Assembly: GCA_037444005.1 (NCBI GenBank)
Contig: JBBING010000003.1
Coordinates: 27,952 to 91,951, forward strand
Origin: DATLZC01 sp037444005
GTDB lineage: Bacteria > Chloroflexota > Dehalococcoidia > DSTF01 > JACRBR01
Direction: 5' to 3'
Length of the DNA stretch: 64,000 bases
Shown: one piece after another, positions 32,163-40,244 of the stretch
How the letters are laid out: every line of letters starts with the position of its first letter
Position numbering within the stretch: the first letter of the stretch is position 1
Program-made: the position numbers and the translations under genes
The notes under the pieces: model-generated
Database searches by the model: none
Seen by the model: the letters and a program-made list of their open reading frames with translations, nothing else
What the model was told of the DNA's origin: nothing

Positions 32163-33083
32163 ATGGCCATGGAGAGCGAACGGTCGAAGAACGGCGACGG
32201 CGCCGCCACGGGGACGTGGACGGTCAAGAAGGGCCTCGCCCAGATGCTCAAGGGCGGCGTCATCATGGACGTGGTGACGCCAGAGCAGGCGAAGATCGCG
32301 GAGGAGGCCGGCGCGTGCGCCGTCATGGCGCTCGAACGGGTGCCGGCGGACATTCGGGCGGCGGGGGGCGTCGCCCGCATGGCTGACCCCGAGGTCATCA
32401 TTCGCATCATGGAGGCCGTGACGATTCCCGTGATGGCGAAGTGCCGCATTGGTCACTTCGTCGAGGCGCAGGTGCTCGAGGCCATCGGCGTCGACTACAT
32501 CGACGAGTCTGAAGTGCTGACCCCGGCGGACGAGGCGCACCACGTCAACAAGCATCTGTTCAAGGTGCCGTTCGTGTGCGGGGCCCGGGACCTGGGTGAG
32601 GCCCTGCGGCGTATCGGCGAGGGCGCGGCGATGATCCGCACGAAGGGCGAGGCGGGCACCGGCAATATCGTGGAAGCGGTGCGGCACATGCGGGCCGTAT
32701 GGGACGGGATCCGCCGCATTCAGAACATGCCGGACGAAGAGCTCATGGCGGAAGCGAAGAACCTGGGCGCCCCGTACGAGCTCGTCAAGATGGTGAAGGA
32801 AGAGGGCCGGCTCCCCGTGGTCAACTTCGCTGCCGGCGGCGTGGCCACGCCGGCCGACGCGGCGCTCATGATGCAGCTCGGCGCCGACGGCGTCTTCGTG
32901 GGGTCGGGCATCTTCAAGTCGGAGAACCCCGAGAAGCGGGCGCGGGCCATCGTCCGGGCCGTGACGCACTACAACGACCCGAAGATCATCGCAGAGGTCT
33001 CCCGCGGGCTGGGCGAGCCGATGCGCGGGCTCGACATCGCCTCTATTCCCAGGGAAGAGCTGCTGGCGGGTCGCGGCTGGTAA
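32163..33083 (+). CDS. pdxS: Pyridoxal 5'-phosphate synthase subunit PdxS
   Basis: PdxS (306 residues) condenses ribose-5-phosphate, glyceraldehyde-3-phosphate and ammonia into pyridoxal phosphate. The beta/alpha barrel shows KGGVIMDVVTPEQAKIAEEA (catalytic Asp), VMALERVPADIRAAGGVARM, MAKCRIGHFVEAQVLEA, YIDESEVLTPADE, AMIRTKGEAGTGNIVEA (second catalytic Lys) and GVFVGSGIFKSENP. It receives ammonia from PdxT at 33836. Between them lies the selenocysteine-type oxidoreductase, 30 bases downstream of pdxS. Confidence 0.97.
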   Translation: MAMESERSKNGDGAATGTWTVKKGLAQMLKGGVIMDVVTPEQAKIAEEAGACAVMALERVPADIRAAGGVARMADPEVIIRIMEAVTIPVMAKCRIGHFVEAQVLEAIGVDYIDESEVLTPADEAHHVNKHLFKVPFVCGARDLGEALRRIGEGAAMIRTKGEAGTGNIVEAVRHMRAVWDGIRRIQNMPDEELMAEAKNLGAPYELVKMVKEEGRLPVVNFAAGGVATPADAALMMQLGADGVFVGSGIFKSENPEKRARAIVRAVTHYNDPKIIAEVSRGLGEPMRGLDIASIPREELLAGRGW

Positions 33084-33113
33084 CCCCGCGACGTTGGCAG
33101 GAAGGAGCCGTTC

Positions 33114-33806
33114 ATGCCCCTGCTTACGGAGGATCAGCGCACCCAGATCAAGGAACATCTCGAGCAGCGCCTGGTCGACCCCGTCGAGATCGTCCATTTC
33201 ACGCAAGCGGAGTCCCCGCTCATCGTGCCGGGGCGCCACGAGTGCCAGTACTGCAAAGAGACGCGCGAGCTGCTCGCCGAGGTGAGCGAGCTCTCCGACA
33301 AGATCCGGCTCACCGTCTACGACCTGGTGCGCGATCGCGAACAGGCCGAGCGGTACGGCGTCGACAGCGTTCCCGCCACGATCTTTTCCAGTCAGCACAC
33401 GAAGGGTGTCGTCCGCTACTTCGGCGTGCCCTCGGGGTACGAGTTCGCGGCTGTGCTCGAGGACCTGGTCGACCTGTCGACCTCGGCGTCAGGGCTCAGC
33501 GCCGACACGCTCGCCAAGCTGGGGGCGCTAACGCAGGATGTGCACATCCGTGTCTTCGTCACCCCCACCTGACCGTACTGCCCCCAGGCGGCCAGGTTGG
33601 CCCACGAGATGGCGAAGGCGAGCGAACGGGTGACCGCGGACGTGATCGAAGCGATCGAGTTTCCGCATCTGGCGCAGAAGTACCGCGTGATGGGCGTCCC
33701 CAAGACGGTCATCAACGACCGCGTCGAGATCGTGGGGGCCGTGCCGGAATCGCATCTCATCACGAAGGTCATGGAAGCGGTGGAGGGACCCGCCGCCTCC
33801 GGCTAG
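33114..33806 (+). CDS. Selenocysteine-containing double thioredoxin-fold oxidoreductase (in-frame UGA = Sec)
   Basis: One open frame of 231 codons is interrupted only by a TGA at 33570-33572; the frame is identical on both sides, so there is no frameshift. Unit 1 has CQYC (C44-C47) after IVPGRHE. Unit 2 reads VFVTPT-[UGA]-PYCPQAARLAHEMA, so the UGA replaces the first Cys of a glutaredoxin-type C-P-Y-C. The cis-Pro region is YRVMGVPKTVINDRVEIVG. The paralog at 15633-16439 has Cys at exactly this position (VLVAPPCPHS). A hairpin with GGU in its loop follows 17 bases later, and selA is at 57135. The expected product is a 230-residue thiol/selenol oxidoreductase of the protein disulfide oxidoreductase type. 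Its target is unknown; it sits between pdxS and pdxT. Confidence 0.85.
33579..33614 (+). promoter_or_regulatory. SECIS-like hairpin after the in-frame UGA
   Basis: Apical stem GGCC (33590-33593) and GGCC (33599-33602) enclose the loop AGGUU, whose GGU lies 23-25 bases after the UGA; E. coli fdhF has AGGU in its loop at a similar distance. A lower stem UGCC/GGCG (33579-33582 with 33611-33614) is possible across an internal loop. Confidence 0.6.
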
Positions 33807-33823
33807 CGCCGGCGTCCCTGCGT

Positions 33824-33829
33824 TACAAT
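33824..33829 (+). promoter_or_regulatory. -10 box of pdxT (leaderless)
   Basis: TACAAT ends six bases before the pdxT GTG, so the transcript should start at or next to the start codon. No Shine-Dalgarno lies between. Confidence 0.5.
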
Positions 33830-33835
33830 GTCAAC

Positions 33836-34444
33836 GTGAGAGCCGGCGTACTCGCCCTGCAAGGCGACTTCGAGGAACACGTGTCGATGCTCCGGCGCCT
33901 CGGCGTGGAGGCCGTCGAGGTGCGATTGCCGCAGCATCTCGAAGGGCTCGACGGCATCATTCTTCCCGGGGGCGAGAGCACGACCATCGTTCGCCTTATC
34001 GACGAGTACGGCCTGCGTGAGCCGCTGCGCAAGTTCGCGGAAGCGGGCGGCGCCCTCTGGGGCACCTGCGCCGGCATGATCGTGCTCGGGCGCCGCGTGC
34101 CTGACCTCGACCGGCCGCCACTGGGATTGATGGACCTGACGGTTCGCCGCAACGCGTTCGGCAGGCAGATCGATAGCTTCGAGGCGTGGGTCGAGGTGCG
34201 CGGGATGGACGGCGGGCCGTTCCCGGCCGTCTTCATCCGCGCGCCGCGCATCGAGGAGGTGGGACCCGAGGTCGACGTGCTGGCGACGCTAGACGACGGC
34301 ACGATGGTCGCGGCGCGCCAGGGGAGCATGCTCGCGACCGCGTTTCATCCGGAGCTGACGGACGATACGAGATTCCACCGCCTGTTTCTCGAGCTCGCGA
34401 GCGGCGCCCGGGGCGGGGCTCGCCTCGCGGCGGGGACGAGTTGA
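33836..34444 (+). CDS. pdxT: Pyridoxal 5'-phosphate synthase glutaminase subunit PdxT
   Basis: PdxT (202 residues) releases ammonia from glutamine for PdxS. Class I glutaminase features are RAGVLALQGDFEEHVSML, IILPGGESTTI (oxyanion strand), the nucleophile Cys in LWGTCAGMIVLG, and the His-Glu pair in ATAFHPELTDD. The GTG start is fixed by the conserved N terminus and by the TACAAT six bases upstream; the open frame extends far upstream only because of antisense-type openness. The stop overlaps a TTG (TTGA), a possible start of the next gene. Confidence 0.95.
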   Translation: MRAGVLALQGDFEEHVSMLRRLGVEAVEVRLPQHLEGLDGIILPGGESTTIVRLIDEYGLREPLRKFAEAGGALWGTCAGMIVLGRRVPDLDRPPLGLMDLTVRRNAFGRQIDSFEAWVEVRGMDGGPFPAVFIRAPRIEEVGPEVDVLATLDDGTMVAARQGSMLATAFHPELTDDTRFHRLFLELASGARGGARLAAGTS

Positions 34445-34488
34445 GCGCCGGCGCCAGATCGACCCGACAGGAGGTCGAACCGAGGGGA

Positions 34489-35430
34489 ATGCCTAGCGCG
34501 CGCGCGCCGCTGCCCACGGACCTCGTGGCGCTGGTCCTACACGACGGCCGGCGTTGTCCCAACGAAGCCGTCACCTGGGATCGCATCGGAAAGGGGGACG
34601 CCCCAGGGCCGCTGGAGACGGCGGTCGAGCAGTGGCTGTCGTTCGCCACGGGCCGGCACACGTGGATCAGCGTGAAAGGGCGCACGCTCCGAGGGCTGGC
34701 CTCGGCGCGCGTCCGCGGGTCGCGGCAGGCCTGGGAGATCGACTGCCTGATCGACGCGGCCGAAGACGACGAGGGCGTGCTCATCAACCTGCTCGACCGA
34801 GTGGTCGCCGACGCTGGACGCTCCCGGGCCGAGAAGGTCTTCGTCCGACTGGATGCGGCGAGCGCCGCGCTGGACACGGCGCTGCGCTGCGGCTTCTCGA
34901 TCGTCTCGACCGAGGGGCTGTACTACCGCCCGAACCCTGCGCCGGTGGACCCGGCCCACGCCGACCCCGGGTGGCGGCGCCGCCTCAAGACCGACGCCTA
35001 CGCTCTGTACCGGCTGTACAACGCCGCAGTGCCGGAGTCGGTGCGCCGTGTCGAAGCGGCGACGCTGCCCGAGTGGGTGGCGGCGCAGGAGCGGCTGTCG
35101 GCGCCCCGGCGCACGCACCAGTTCGTGGTCGAGCGCGACGGCCGCGTGCTGGCGTGGGCGCGAACGGCGGTGGACGGCGACGTCGGACGCTTCCAGGTGG
35201 TGGCCGCGCCCGGCGAGCCCGAACTTTTGGACCGGGTGTTGCACGCCGCCATTCTGCGCCTGGCTCAAGCGTCTGCCCTCTACACGCTCGCGCCGCTCTA
35301 CGACGGGGCGCTGATCCGGCGCCTGGAGGACCTGGGATTCGGACGGATCACCGAGTTCGCGGTGCTGGCGCGGAGGACCGCCGAGACGGTGAAGGCCCCG
35401 CGGTTCGCGCCGGCAAACCTTGTGGGATAA
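34489..35430 (+). CDS. GNAT-like protein of unknown function
   Basis: The product has 313 residues. The N-terminal half (LVALVLHDGRRCPNEAVTWD ... AEKVFVRLDAASAALDTAL, then RCGFSIVSTEGLYYRP) has the 'R-x-x-F-x' tail typical of N-acetyltransferase folds. The C-terminal half has VVERDGRVLAWARTAVDG and LEDLGFGRITEFAVLARR, a second such ending. It therefore looks like a tandem GNAT, but the acetyl-CoA loop R-G-x-G is not clear, so catalysis is doubtful. ATG 34489 is preferred; TTG 34441, overlapping the pdxT stop, is the alternative and would add 16 residues. It lies between pdxT and the AAA-R3H gene. Confidence 0.55.
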   Translation: MPSARAPLPTDLVALVLHDGRRCPNEAVTWDRIGKGDAPGPLETAVEQWLSFATGRHTWISVKGRTLRGLASARVRGSRQAWEIDCLIDAAEDDEGVLINLLDRVVADAGRSRAEKVFVRLDAASAALDTALRCGFSIVSTEGLYYRPNPAPVDPAHADPGWRRRLKTDAYALYRLYNAAVPESVRRVEAATLPEWVAAQERLSAPRRTHQFVVERDGRVLAWARTAVDGDVGRFQVVAAPGEPELLDRVLHAAILRLAQASALYTLAPLYDGALIRRLEDLGFGRITEFAVLARRTAETVKAPRFAPANLVG

Positions 35431-35440
35431 GAGGAACGGT

Positions 35441-37030
35441 ATGCCTGTACAGCGTGAAATCACCGATGACCTCGACGCGCTGCTGGACGCGCTGCCGCCG
35501 CATATCAGCAGGCCGCTGCGCGAACGGAAGGATAATTTCGAGCTGCTCGAGGTCGTGATGGACCTGGGACGCCTCCCCGAAGCGCGCTACCCGGGGCGCG
35601 ACGTCGTGCTCTCCGACGGCGAGGTCACGGAGGCCGACATCGAATACGTGGTCTCGCGCATCGGCGAGTTCGGTGACGACAACCGGGCCGGCATCGAGCG
35701 GACGCTGCACCGCATCTCGTGCATCCGGAACCGCCGGGGCAGGATCGTGGGCCTGACGTGCCGCGTCGGACGCGCGGTCTTCGGCACCATCCGCATCATC
35801 GAGGACCTCGTCCGGACGGGGAAGAGCATCCTGCTGCTCGGAAGGCCGGGTGTCGGCAAGACCACGATGTTGCGGGAGGTCGCCCGGGTGCTCGCCGACG
35901 ACATGAACAAGCGGGTGGTCATCGTCGACACGTCGAACGAAATCGCCGGCGACGGCGACATCCCGCACCCGGGGATCGGGGCGGCGCGACGCATGCAGGT
36001 GGCTCACCCGTCGCTCCAGCACGCCGTGATGATCGAGGCCGTTGAGAACCATATGCCCGAGGTCATCGTCATCGACGAGATCGGCACGGAGCTCGAAGCG
36101 CTGGCGGCGCGCACCATTGCCGAGCGTGGGGTGCAACTCGTCGCCACGGCGCACGGGAACGAGCTCGAGAACCTGATGATGAACCCGACGCTCTCCGACC
36201 TCATCGGCGGCATTCAGTCGGTGACGCTGAGCGACGAAGAGGCCCGCCGCCGGGGCACGCAGAAGTCGATCCTCGAACGCAAGGCGCCGCCGACCTTCGA
36301 CGTCGTCATCGAGATCCAGTCGTGGGACCGCGTGGCGGTGCACCGCGACGTCGCTGAAACGGTCGACTCGATCCTGCGCGGGTACCCCATCGCGCCCGAG
36401 GTGCGCGAGATCGGCGAAGACGGCGAGGTGCGCATCGTGTCCGGCCCCGGCGTCCCGCGGGAGCGGCGCGGCGCACGCGAGGCGCCCCTGCCCGGAGGGA
36501 ACGGCGAGCGCCGGACCCCCGTTCGGTTGATCTATCCCTTCGGTGTGTCGCGGAAGCGCCTGGAGCAGGCCATCCGCCAGACGGGGTCTCCCGTGGGCAT
36601 CGCGGAACACCTGTATGAGGCGGACACCGTCCTGACGCTGAAGAACTACTACCGGCGGAAGCCGCAGGCGCTGCGGGAGGCCGAGGCGAGAGGCATTCCG
36701 GTCTATGTGCTGAAGAGCAACACGCTGCTGCAGATCGAGCAGTCGCTCCTGTCGATGCAGGAGACGGTGCGGCGCGGTGGCGATCCCGTGGCGCGGGCGA
36801 TGCGTGAGGCCGAAGACGCCATCGGCGAGCTGATGAGCGAGGGCACGAGCGGGGTGGTCGAGCTCTCACCGCAGAACGCGTACATCCGCCGCCTGCAGCA
36901 TCAGATGGCGCAGCGCTACAACGTCGCGTCGCGGTCCGTGGGCCGGGAGCCGTTCCGGCGCGTGCAGATCTACCGCTTGCCCGCCAACGAGCAACCGCTG
37001 TTCAGCACGGACGAGGGCGAAGAGGAATAA
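35441..37030 (+). CDS. AAA ATPase with C-terminal R3H nucleic-acid-binding domain (Ycf45/SpoIIIAA-like)
   Basis: The product has 529 residues. The N-terminal region (ELLEVVMDLGRLPEARYP) precedes a secretion-ATPase-like AAA core with Walker A GRPGVGKT at 134-141, VIVDTSNEIAGDGDIPHPG and Walker B VIVIDEIG at 208-215, followed by LVATAHGNELENLMMNP. A middle region (LIYPFGVSRKRLEQAIRQ) and a C-terminal R3H domain (ELSPQNAYIRRLQHQMAQRY, the R-x3-H motif) end the protein. The same architecture occurs in cyanobacteria, chloroplasts (Ycf45) and Gram-positives; its function is not established, with single-stranded nucleic acid binding expected. ATG 35441 has GAGG six bases upstream. Confidence 0.85.
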   Translation: MPVQREITDDLDALLDALPPHISRPLRERKDNFELLEVVMDLGRLPEARYPGRDVVLSDGEVTEADIEYVVSRIGEFGDDNRAGIERTLHRISCIRNRRGRIVGLTCRVGRAVFGTIRIIEDLVRTGKSILLLGRPGVGKTTMLREVARVLADDMNKRVVIVDTSNEIAGDGDIPHPGIGAARRMQVAHPSLQHAVMIEAVENHMPEVIVIDEIGTELEALAARTIAERGVQLVATAHGNELENLMMNPTLSDLIGGIQSVTLSDEEARRRGTQKSILERKAPPTFDVVIEIQSWDRVAVHRDVAETVDSILRGYPIAPEVREIGEDGEVRIVSGPGVPRERRGAREAPLPGGNGERRTPVRLIYPFGVSRKRLEQAIRQTGSPVGIAEHLYEADTVLTLKNYYRRKPQALREAEARGIPVYVLKSNTLLQIEQSLLSMQETVRRGGDPVARAMREAEDAIGELMSEGTSGVVELSPQNAYIRRLQHQMAQRYNVASRSVGREPFRRVQIYRLPANEQPLFSTDEGEEE

Positions 37031-37041
37031 CACGGCGCGCG

Positions 37042-38193
37042 TCAGTGCGCGGCCTCCGACCGCAAGGGGCGCCGTACGGCCCGCTCCCAGACATCCCACG
37101 CAGGCTTCGGCGAGCCGTCTTCCCGGCGGAGACCCACGTAGCGAAACGTGTCTAACGGTGGGTCGGTCGCGTACGGAAGGTCCCACGCGGCCAGCCAGAC
37201 GACGAACCGCATCTTCAGAGCCTCGGCCTCGAGCAGGATACGGACGAGGAACTCCTCCTGCAGGGGCTCCGTGCCCAGATTCAGCCCCCGTCGTCCGGGA
37301 CCGGAGGAATATCCCATCTCCGCGATGGCGAGGGGCAGGCCCGTCCGACGCTGCGCGCGTGTGTAGTAGTCGGCGGGGATCGCCTTCACGCGCTGATAGG
37401 CCAGACTCGGAAACGTGGAGATGGCGAACAGGTCGAGCCGACCGCCGAAGCGCGCGACCAGGTCCCAGTCGGGCGGGTGCTCCTCCACTGTCGGCAACAC
37501 GCCGTTGAGGTCTTCGTACTGGAAGGTCACGAAGACTGCGGTCTCCGGCGAGGTCTCCTTTACGGCGTCGTAGATCCTGCGGTACACCTCCACGAACGCT
37601 TCGAAGTCGTCCGGGTGGATGCGGGCGTACAGGTTGATGTCGGTGGCCACGGCCAGGTACCGGGGGCGATAGTTCTTGACGACGTATTCAGCGTAGGTGA
37701 ACAGCGCGTGCTGGATGTCGGGGTGGGCGAATCCCGCCCCTCGCAGTCGCTCGGGCAGCCCGGCCAGCCGGCCCCGGTCGAGAGGGTCGGTCGGGTCGAT
37801 GGCGAAGAAGAGGCCGAGGCCTCGTTCTCGGATGAGCGACCGCTCGCGCTCCGTGATGGAGGCCGTTTCGTCGGAGATGCGGCCGCCAGGCAAGACCTCT
37901 TCCCACGGGGGCGTGCGCTTGACGAGCACGATCTCGCCCGCCTGGGCGGCGAGATCCATGACGCGGATGTATCCGTCGTCCGTGAGCTCCAGGGGCAGCG
38001 AGCTGATCCCCATTTCGAAGGGGCGCGGAGGGCCCTCCGCGACGCGTGTCGGGGTGGAAGCCGGGGAGGGGGCGACGTCGCGGCACGCGGCGAGGGAGAG
38101 GGATGCGAGGGTCGCGATGACGAACGCGAAAGCCTTCGGAAAACCCGTCCACGCGGCGCGCCCGGTCGTACAGGGGATGCGCGCGACCATCAT
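37042..38193 (-). CDS. Lipoprotein with glycoside-hydrolase-like TIM barrel
   Basis: The product has 383 residues. Signal peptide with lipobox LSLAAC (Cys 37), then a short Pro/Ser/Thr spacer and a barrel-like domain: FEMGISSLPLELTDDGYIRV, AGEIVLVKRTPPWEEVLPG, RYLAVATDINLYARIHPDD, TAVFVTFQYEDLNG, LDLFAISTFPSLAY, LPLAIAEMGYSSGPG and RFVVWLAAWDLPYA. The strand order with E in AIAEMG near strand 7 resembles clan GH-A glycosidases such as endo-galactanases, but the acid/base Glu on strand 4 reads ATDIN, so activity is uncertain. The ATG overlaps the DUF309 stop (ATGA). Confidence 0.62.
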   Translation of the reverse strand: MMVARIPCTTGRAAWTGFPKAFAFVIATLASLSLAACRDVAPSPASTPTRVAEGPPRPFEMGISSLPLELTDDGYIRVMDLAAQAGEIVLVKRTPPWEEVLPGGRISDETASITERERSLIRERGLGLFFAIDPTDPLDRGRLAGLPERLRGAGFAHPDIQHALFTYAEYVVKNYRPRYLAVATDINLYARIHPDDFEAFVEVYRRIYDAVKETSPETAVFVTFQYEDLNGVLPTVEEHPPDWDLVARFGGRLDLFAISTFPSLAYQRVKAIPADYYTRAQRRTGLPLAIAEMGYSSGPGRRGLNLGTEPLQEEFLVRILLEAEALKMRFVVWLAAWDLPYATDPPLDTFRYVGLRREDGSPKPAWDVWERAVRRPLRSEAAH

Positions 38194-38675
38194 CGTGCCG
38201 ATGCGGGAAGCGTGCGCGGCGCCGGGGTCACGCCGTCCCGGTGGGTGGTGTCGGGCACGGTGCGCTCGAAGCGAATCCGTGGCGCGCGCTCGCGATAGGC
38301 GTCGCAGCCGGCCTGGTCGAGGCGGGCGATCTCCTCGACGCACCGCCGCAGGTCCGCGACGAGCCGCGCCACGTCGACGCCGAGGTACGCGGGAGCGAAC
38401 GGCTCCAGCTTCGCGATGGCGAGCGGCAGGAGCTTGAGGGCGCCTGCAGGTTCGCGGCGGGCGAGATGAACGAACGCCGCCGCCGCCTGAATGACGCCCT
38501 GGAAGAACTGCCTCACGGGCCAAGGGGAGACGAACCACAGGTCTTCCAGCGTCTCGTGCGCCTCGAACCAGAACCCCAAGTTGAACTCATCGAGCGCCTT
38601 CCAAAGTTCGGGGAGGCGCTCGATCACCTCGGCGTCGGTGAGCAGGACGGCGTTACGTCGGCGCGCGGTGGCCAT
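38190..38675 (-). CDS. DUF309-family protein
   Basis: The product has 161 residues from ATG 38675. The DUF309 signature is clear: FNLGFWFEAHETLEDLWF with the conserved E-x-H-E, then VRQFFQGVIQAAAAFVHL. The family is all-helical, possibly metal-binding, and of unknown function. The frame is open to ATG 38729, but that ATG overlaps a TAGAAT -10-like box, whereas ATG 38675 has GGGGAG nine bases upstream. The end overlaps the lipoprotein start, so the two are probably translated together. Confidence 0.75.
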   Translation of the reverse strand: MATARRRNAVLLTDAEVIERLPELWKALDEFNLGFWFEAHETLEDLWFVSPWPVRQFFQGVIQAAAAFVHLARREPAGALKLLPLAIAKLEPFAPAYLGVDVARLVADLRRCVEEIARLDQAGCDAYRERAPRIRFERTVPDTTHRDGVTPAPRTLPASAR

Positions 38676-38809
38676 GTTCCGGCTCCCCGTGTCCATCCGG
38701 CCGTTGTCCGTAGCGTTTACCTCGGTCATTCTAGGCCCGCGATAGGTCCGGCGCGAAGGGCGCCGGGCGCAGATGAGTCGTGTGAACGCAGCGTCGAGCG
38801 GAGGAGACG

Positions 38810-39841
38810 ATGAAGGCAGCGCGAATTCATGAGTCCGGCGGTGTCGAAAGCTACGTGTACGAGGACGCCCCCGACCCCGTTGCGGGGCCCGGTGAAGTCC
38901 GCGTACGCGTCCGGGCCGTGGCCCTGAACCACCTCGAGGCGTGGGCCGCCAAGGCGCCGCCGGGCGCGAAGTACGACCCCCCGCGCATTCTCGGGGCCGA
39001 CGTCGCGGGCGAGATCGACACCGTCGGGCCCGGCGTGACCCACGTGAAGCCGGGCGACGCCGTGATGGTGCACCCGGGCGTGAGCTGCGGCCACTGCCTC
39101 GCGTGCCTTCGCGGAGAAGACAACCGCTGTCGGGAGTACCGGCTCCTGGGCCAGGGTCGCGACGGAGGGCTCGCTGAATACGTGGTCGTGCCGGCGGTCA
39201 ACGTGTTCCCGAAGCCTGATCGGCTCTCCTTCGAGGAGGCGGCGTCCATCCCCCTCGTCTTCGTGACGGCGTGGCACATGCTGATGGACCGGGCCAAGCT
39301 GCGGCGAGGCGACGTCGTGCTGGTGAACGGCGCCGGCTCGGGCGTGGGGTCGGCGGCGATCCAGATCGCGCGCCTGCACGGCGCCGGGCGGATCATCGCG
39401 ACGGCGGGCTCGGCGGCGAAGCTCGAGAAGGCGCGGGAGCTCGGGGCCGACGACGTCATCGATTACACGAAGGCCAGGGTCGACGAGGAGGCGCGGCGGC
39501 TCACAGGGGGCCGGGGCGTCGACGTCGTCGTGGAGCACGTCGGGGGAGAGATCTTCGAGGCTTCGGTGCGGGCGCTGGCGCCCGATGGCCGCCTCGTGAC
39601 GTGCGGCGCCACCGCCGGCCCGAACGCCACGCTGAACGTGACGCGGTTCTTTTTAGCGCACCAGACGATCCTCGGTTCTTTTATGGGGCGCAAGGAAGAG
39701 CTCTTGCAGGCGATGCCGTACTTCGAGCGGGGCGAACTCCGTCCGGTGGTCGACCGCGTCTATCCGCTCTCGGAAATCAGATCCGCGGTCGCGCGGATGC
39801 TCAACCGGGAGCAGTTCGGCAAGATCGTCCTCGTGCCGTGA
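38810..39841 (+). CDS. Zinc-containing MDR alcohol dehydrogenase
   Basis: The product has 343 residues. GroES-like domain with MHPGVSCGHCLACLRGEDNR (structural zinc-type cysteines C-x2-C-x2-C, with the fourth Cys soon after), VALNHLEAW, and the Rossmann part VVLVNGAGSGVGSAAIQIA, then ADDVIDYTKARVDEEA and VVVEHVGGEIFE. The catalytic-zinc residues of classical ADHs are not all evident (NHLEAW instead of C-H-x-D), as in many quinone reductase-like members. ATG 38810 has GGAGGAG a few bases upstream. It is divergent from DUF309. Confidence 0.85.
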   Translation: MKAARIHESGGVESYVYEDAPDPVAGPGEVRVRVRAVALNHLEAWAAKAPPGAKYDPPRILGADVAGEIDTVGPGVTHVKPGDAVMVHPGVSCGHCLACLRGEDNRCREYRLLGQGRDGGLAEYVVVPAVNVFPKPDRLSFEEAASIPLVFVTAWHMLMDRAKLRRGDVVLVNGAGSGVGSAAIQIARLHGAGRIIATAGSAAKLEKARELGADDVIDYTKARVDEEARRLTGGRGVDVVVEHVGGEIFEASVRALAPDGRLVTCGATAGPNATLNVTRFFLAHQTILGSFMGRKEELLQAMPYFERGELRPVVDRVYPLSEIRSAVARMLNREQFGKIVLVP

Positions 39842-39847
39842 CGTGCG

Positions 39848-40075
39848 TCAGTCGTCCGCGGGAGGCTCGATGGGAGTGGTGACCAGCGCGCGGCCGATCC
39901 AGAACGCCACGTAGAGCGCGCCCAGGAACCCGGCGGTGACGGGGATGGCCAGCGCCATGTAGCTCCGCCGGAGCACCCCACCGAGGAAGACGATGCCCGT
40001 GAGCACGCTGAGGACGCAGATGATCATGCCGTACGTGCGGGACCGCTGGGCCATGACGGGGGCTCCTGTCGCCAT
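39848..40075 (-). CDS. Small two-span membrane protein
   Basis: The protein has 75 residues. Two membrane segments (YGMIICVLSVLTGIVFLGG and ALAIPVTAGFLGALYVAFWI) are joined by an R-R-S-Y loop, with a short acidic tail. No family is recognised. ATG 40075 is used; ATG 40054 has GGAG eight bases before it and is equally possible. It has an excellent promoter (40130-40158). Confidence 0.6.
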   Translation of the reverse strand: MATGAPVMAQRSRTYGMIICVLSVLTGIVFLGGVLRRSYMALAIPVTAGFLGALYVAFWIGRALVTTPIEPPADD

Positions 40076-40129
40076 CGCATTCCGTCCTGCGGAAGTGGGG
40101 TCGACGAGCGCGGCTCGCCGGCAGGCAGC

Positions 40130-40158
40130 GTTATAGCAACCGCTTCCCCGGGTGTCAA
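40130..40158 (-). promoter_or_regulatory. Consensus promoter of the small membrane protein gene
   Basis: Minus strand: TTGACA (40158-40153), 17 bases, TATAAC (40135-40130). This is the best sigma-70-type promoter in the window, with a 5' leader of about 48 bases. Confidence 0.8.
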
Positions 40159-40172
40159 ACGGATCTCAGCGG

Positions 40173-40202
40173 TTGACGCGAAGGCTCCGGCGCGCCTATA
40201 AC
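40173..40202 (+). promoter_or_regulatory. Promoter of gmd
   Basis: TTGACG at 40173-40178 and TATAAC at 40197-40202, 18 bases apart, lie back to back with the minus-strand promoter at 40130-40158. GGAGG at 40234-40238 then precedes the gmd ATG. Confidence 0.75.
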
Positions 40203-40244
40203 GCGGCACACGCGGGCAGCCCGGCGCCCGGAAGGAGGTCCAGC

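Noticed and set aside
33114..33806. Two separate short genes, or a pseudogene with a nonsense mutation
   Set aside because: The frame is identical on both sides, the downstream part continues the thioredoxin fold (PYCPQAARL ... cis-Pro), the paralog has Cys at the stop position, and selA is present.
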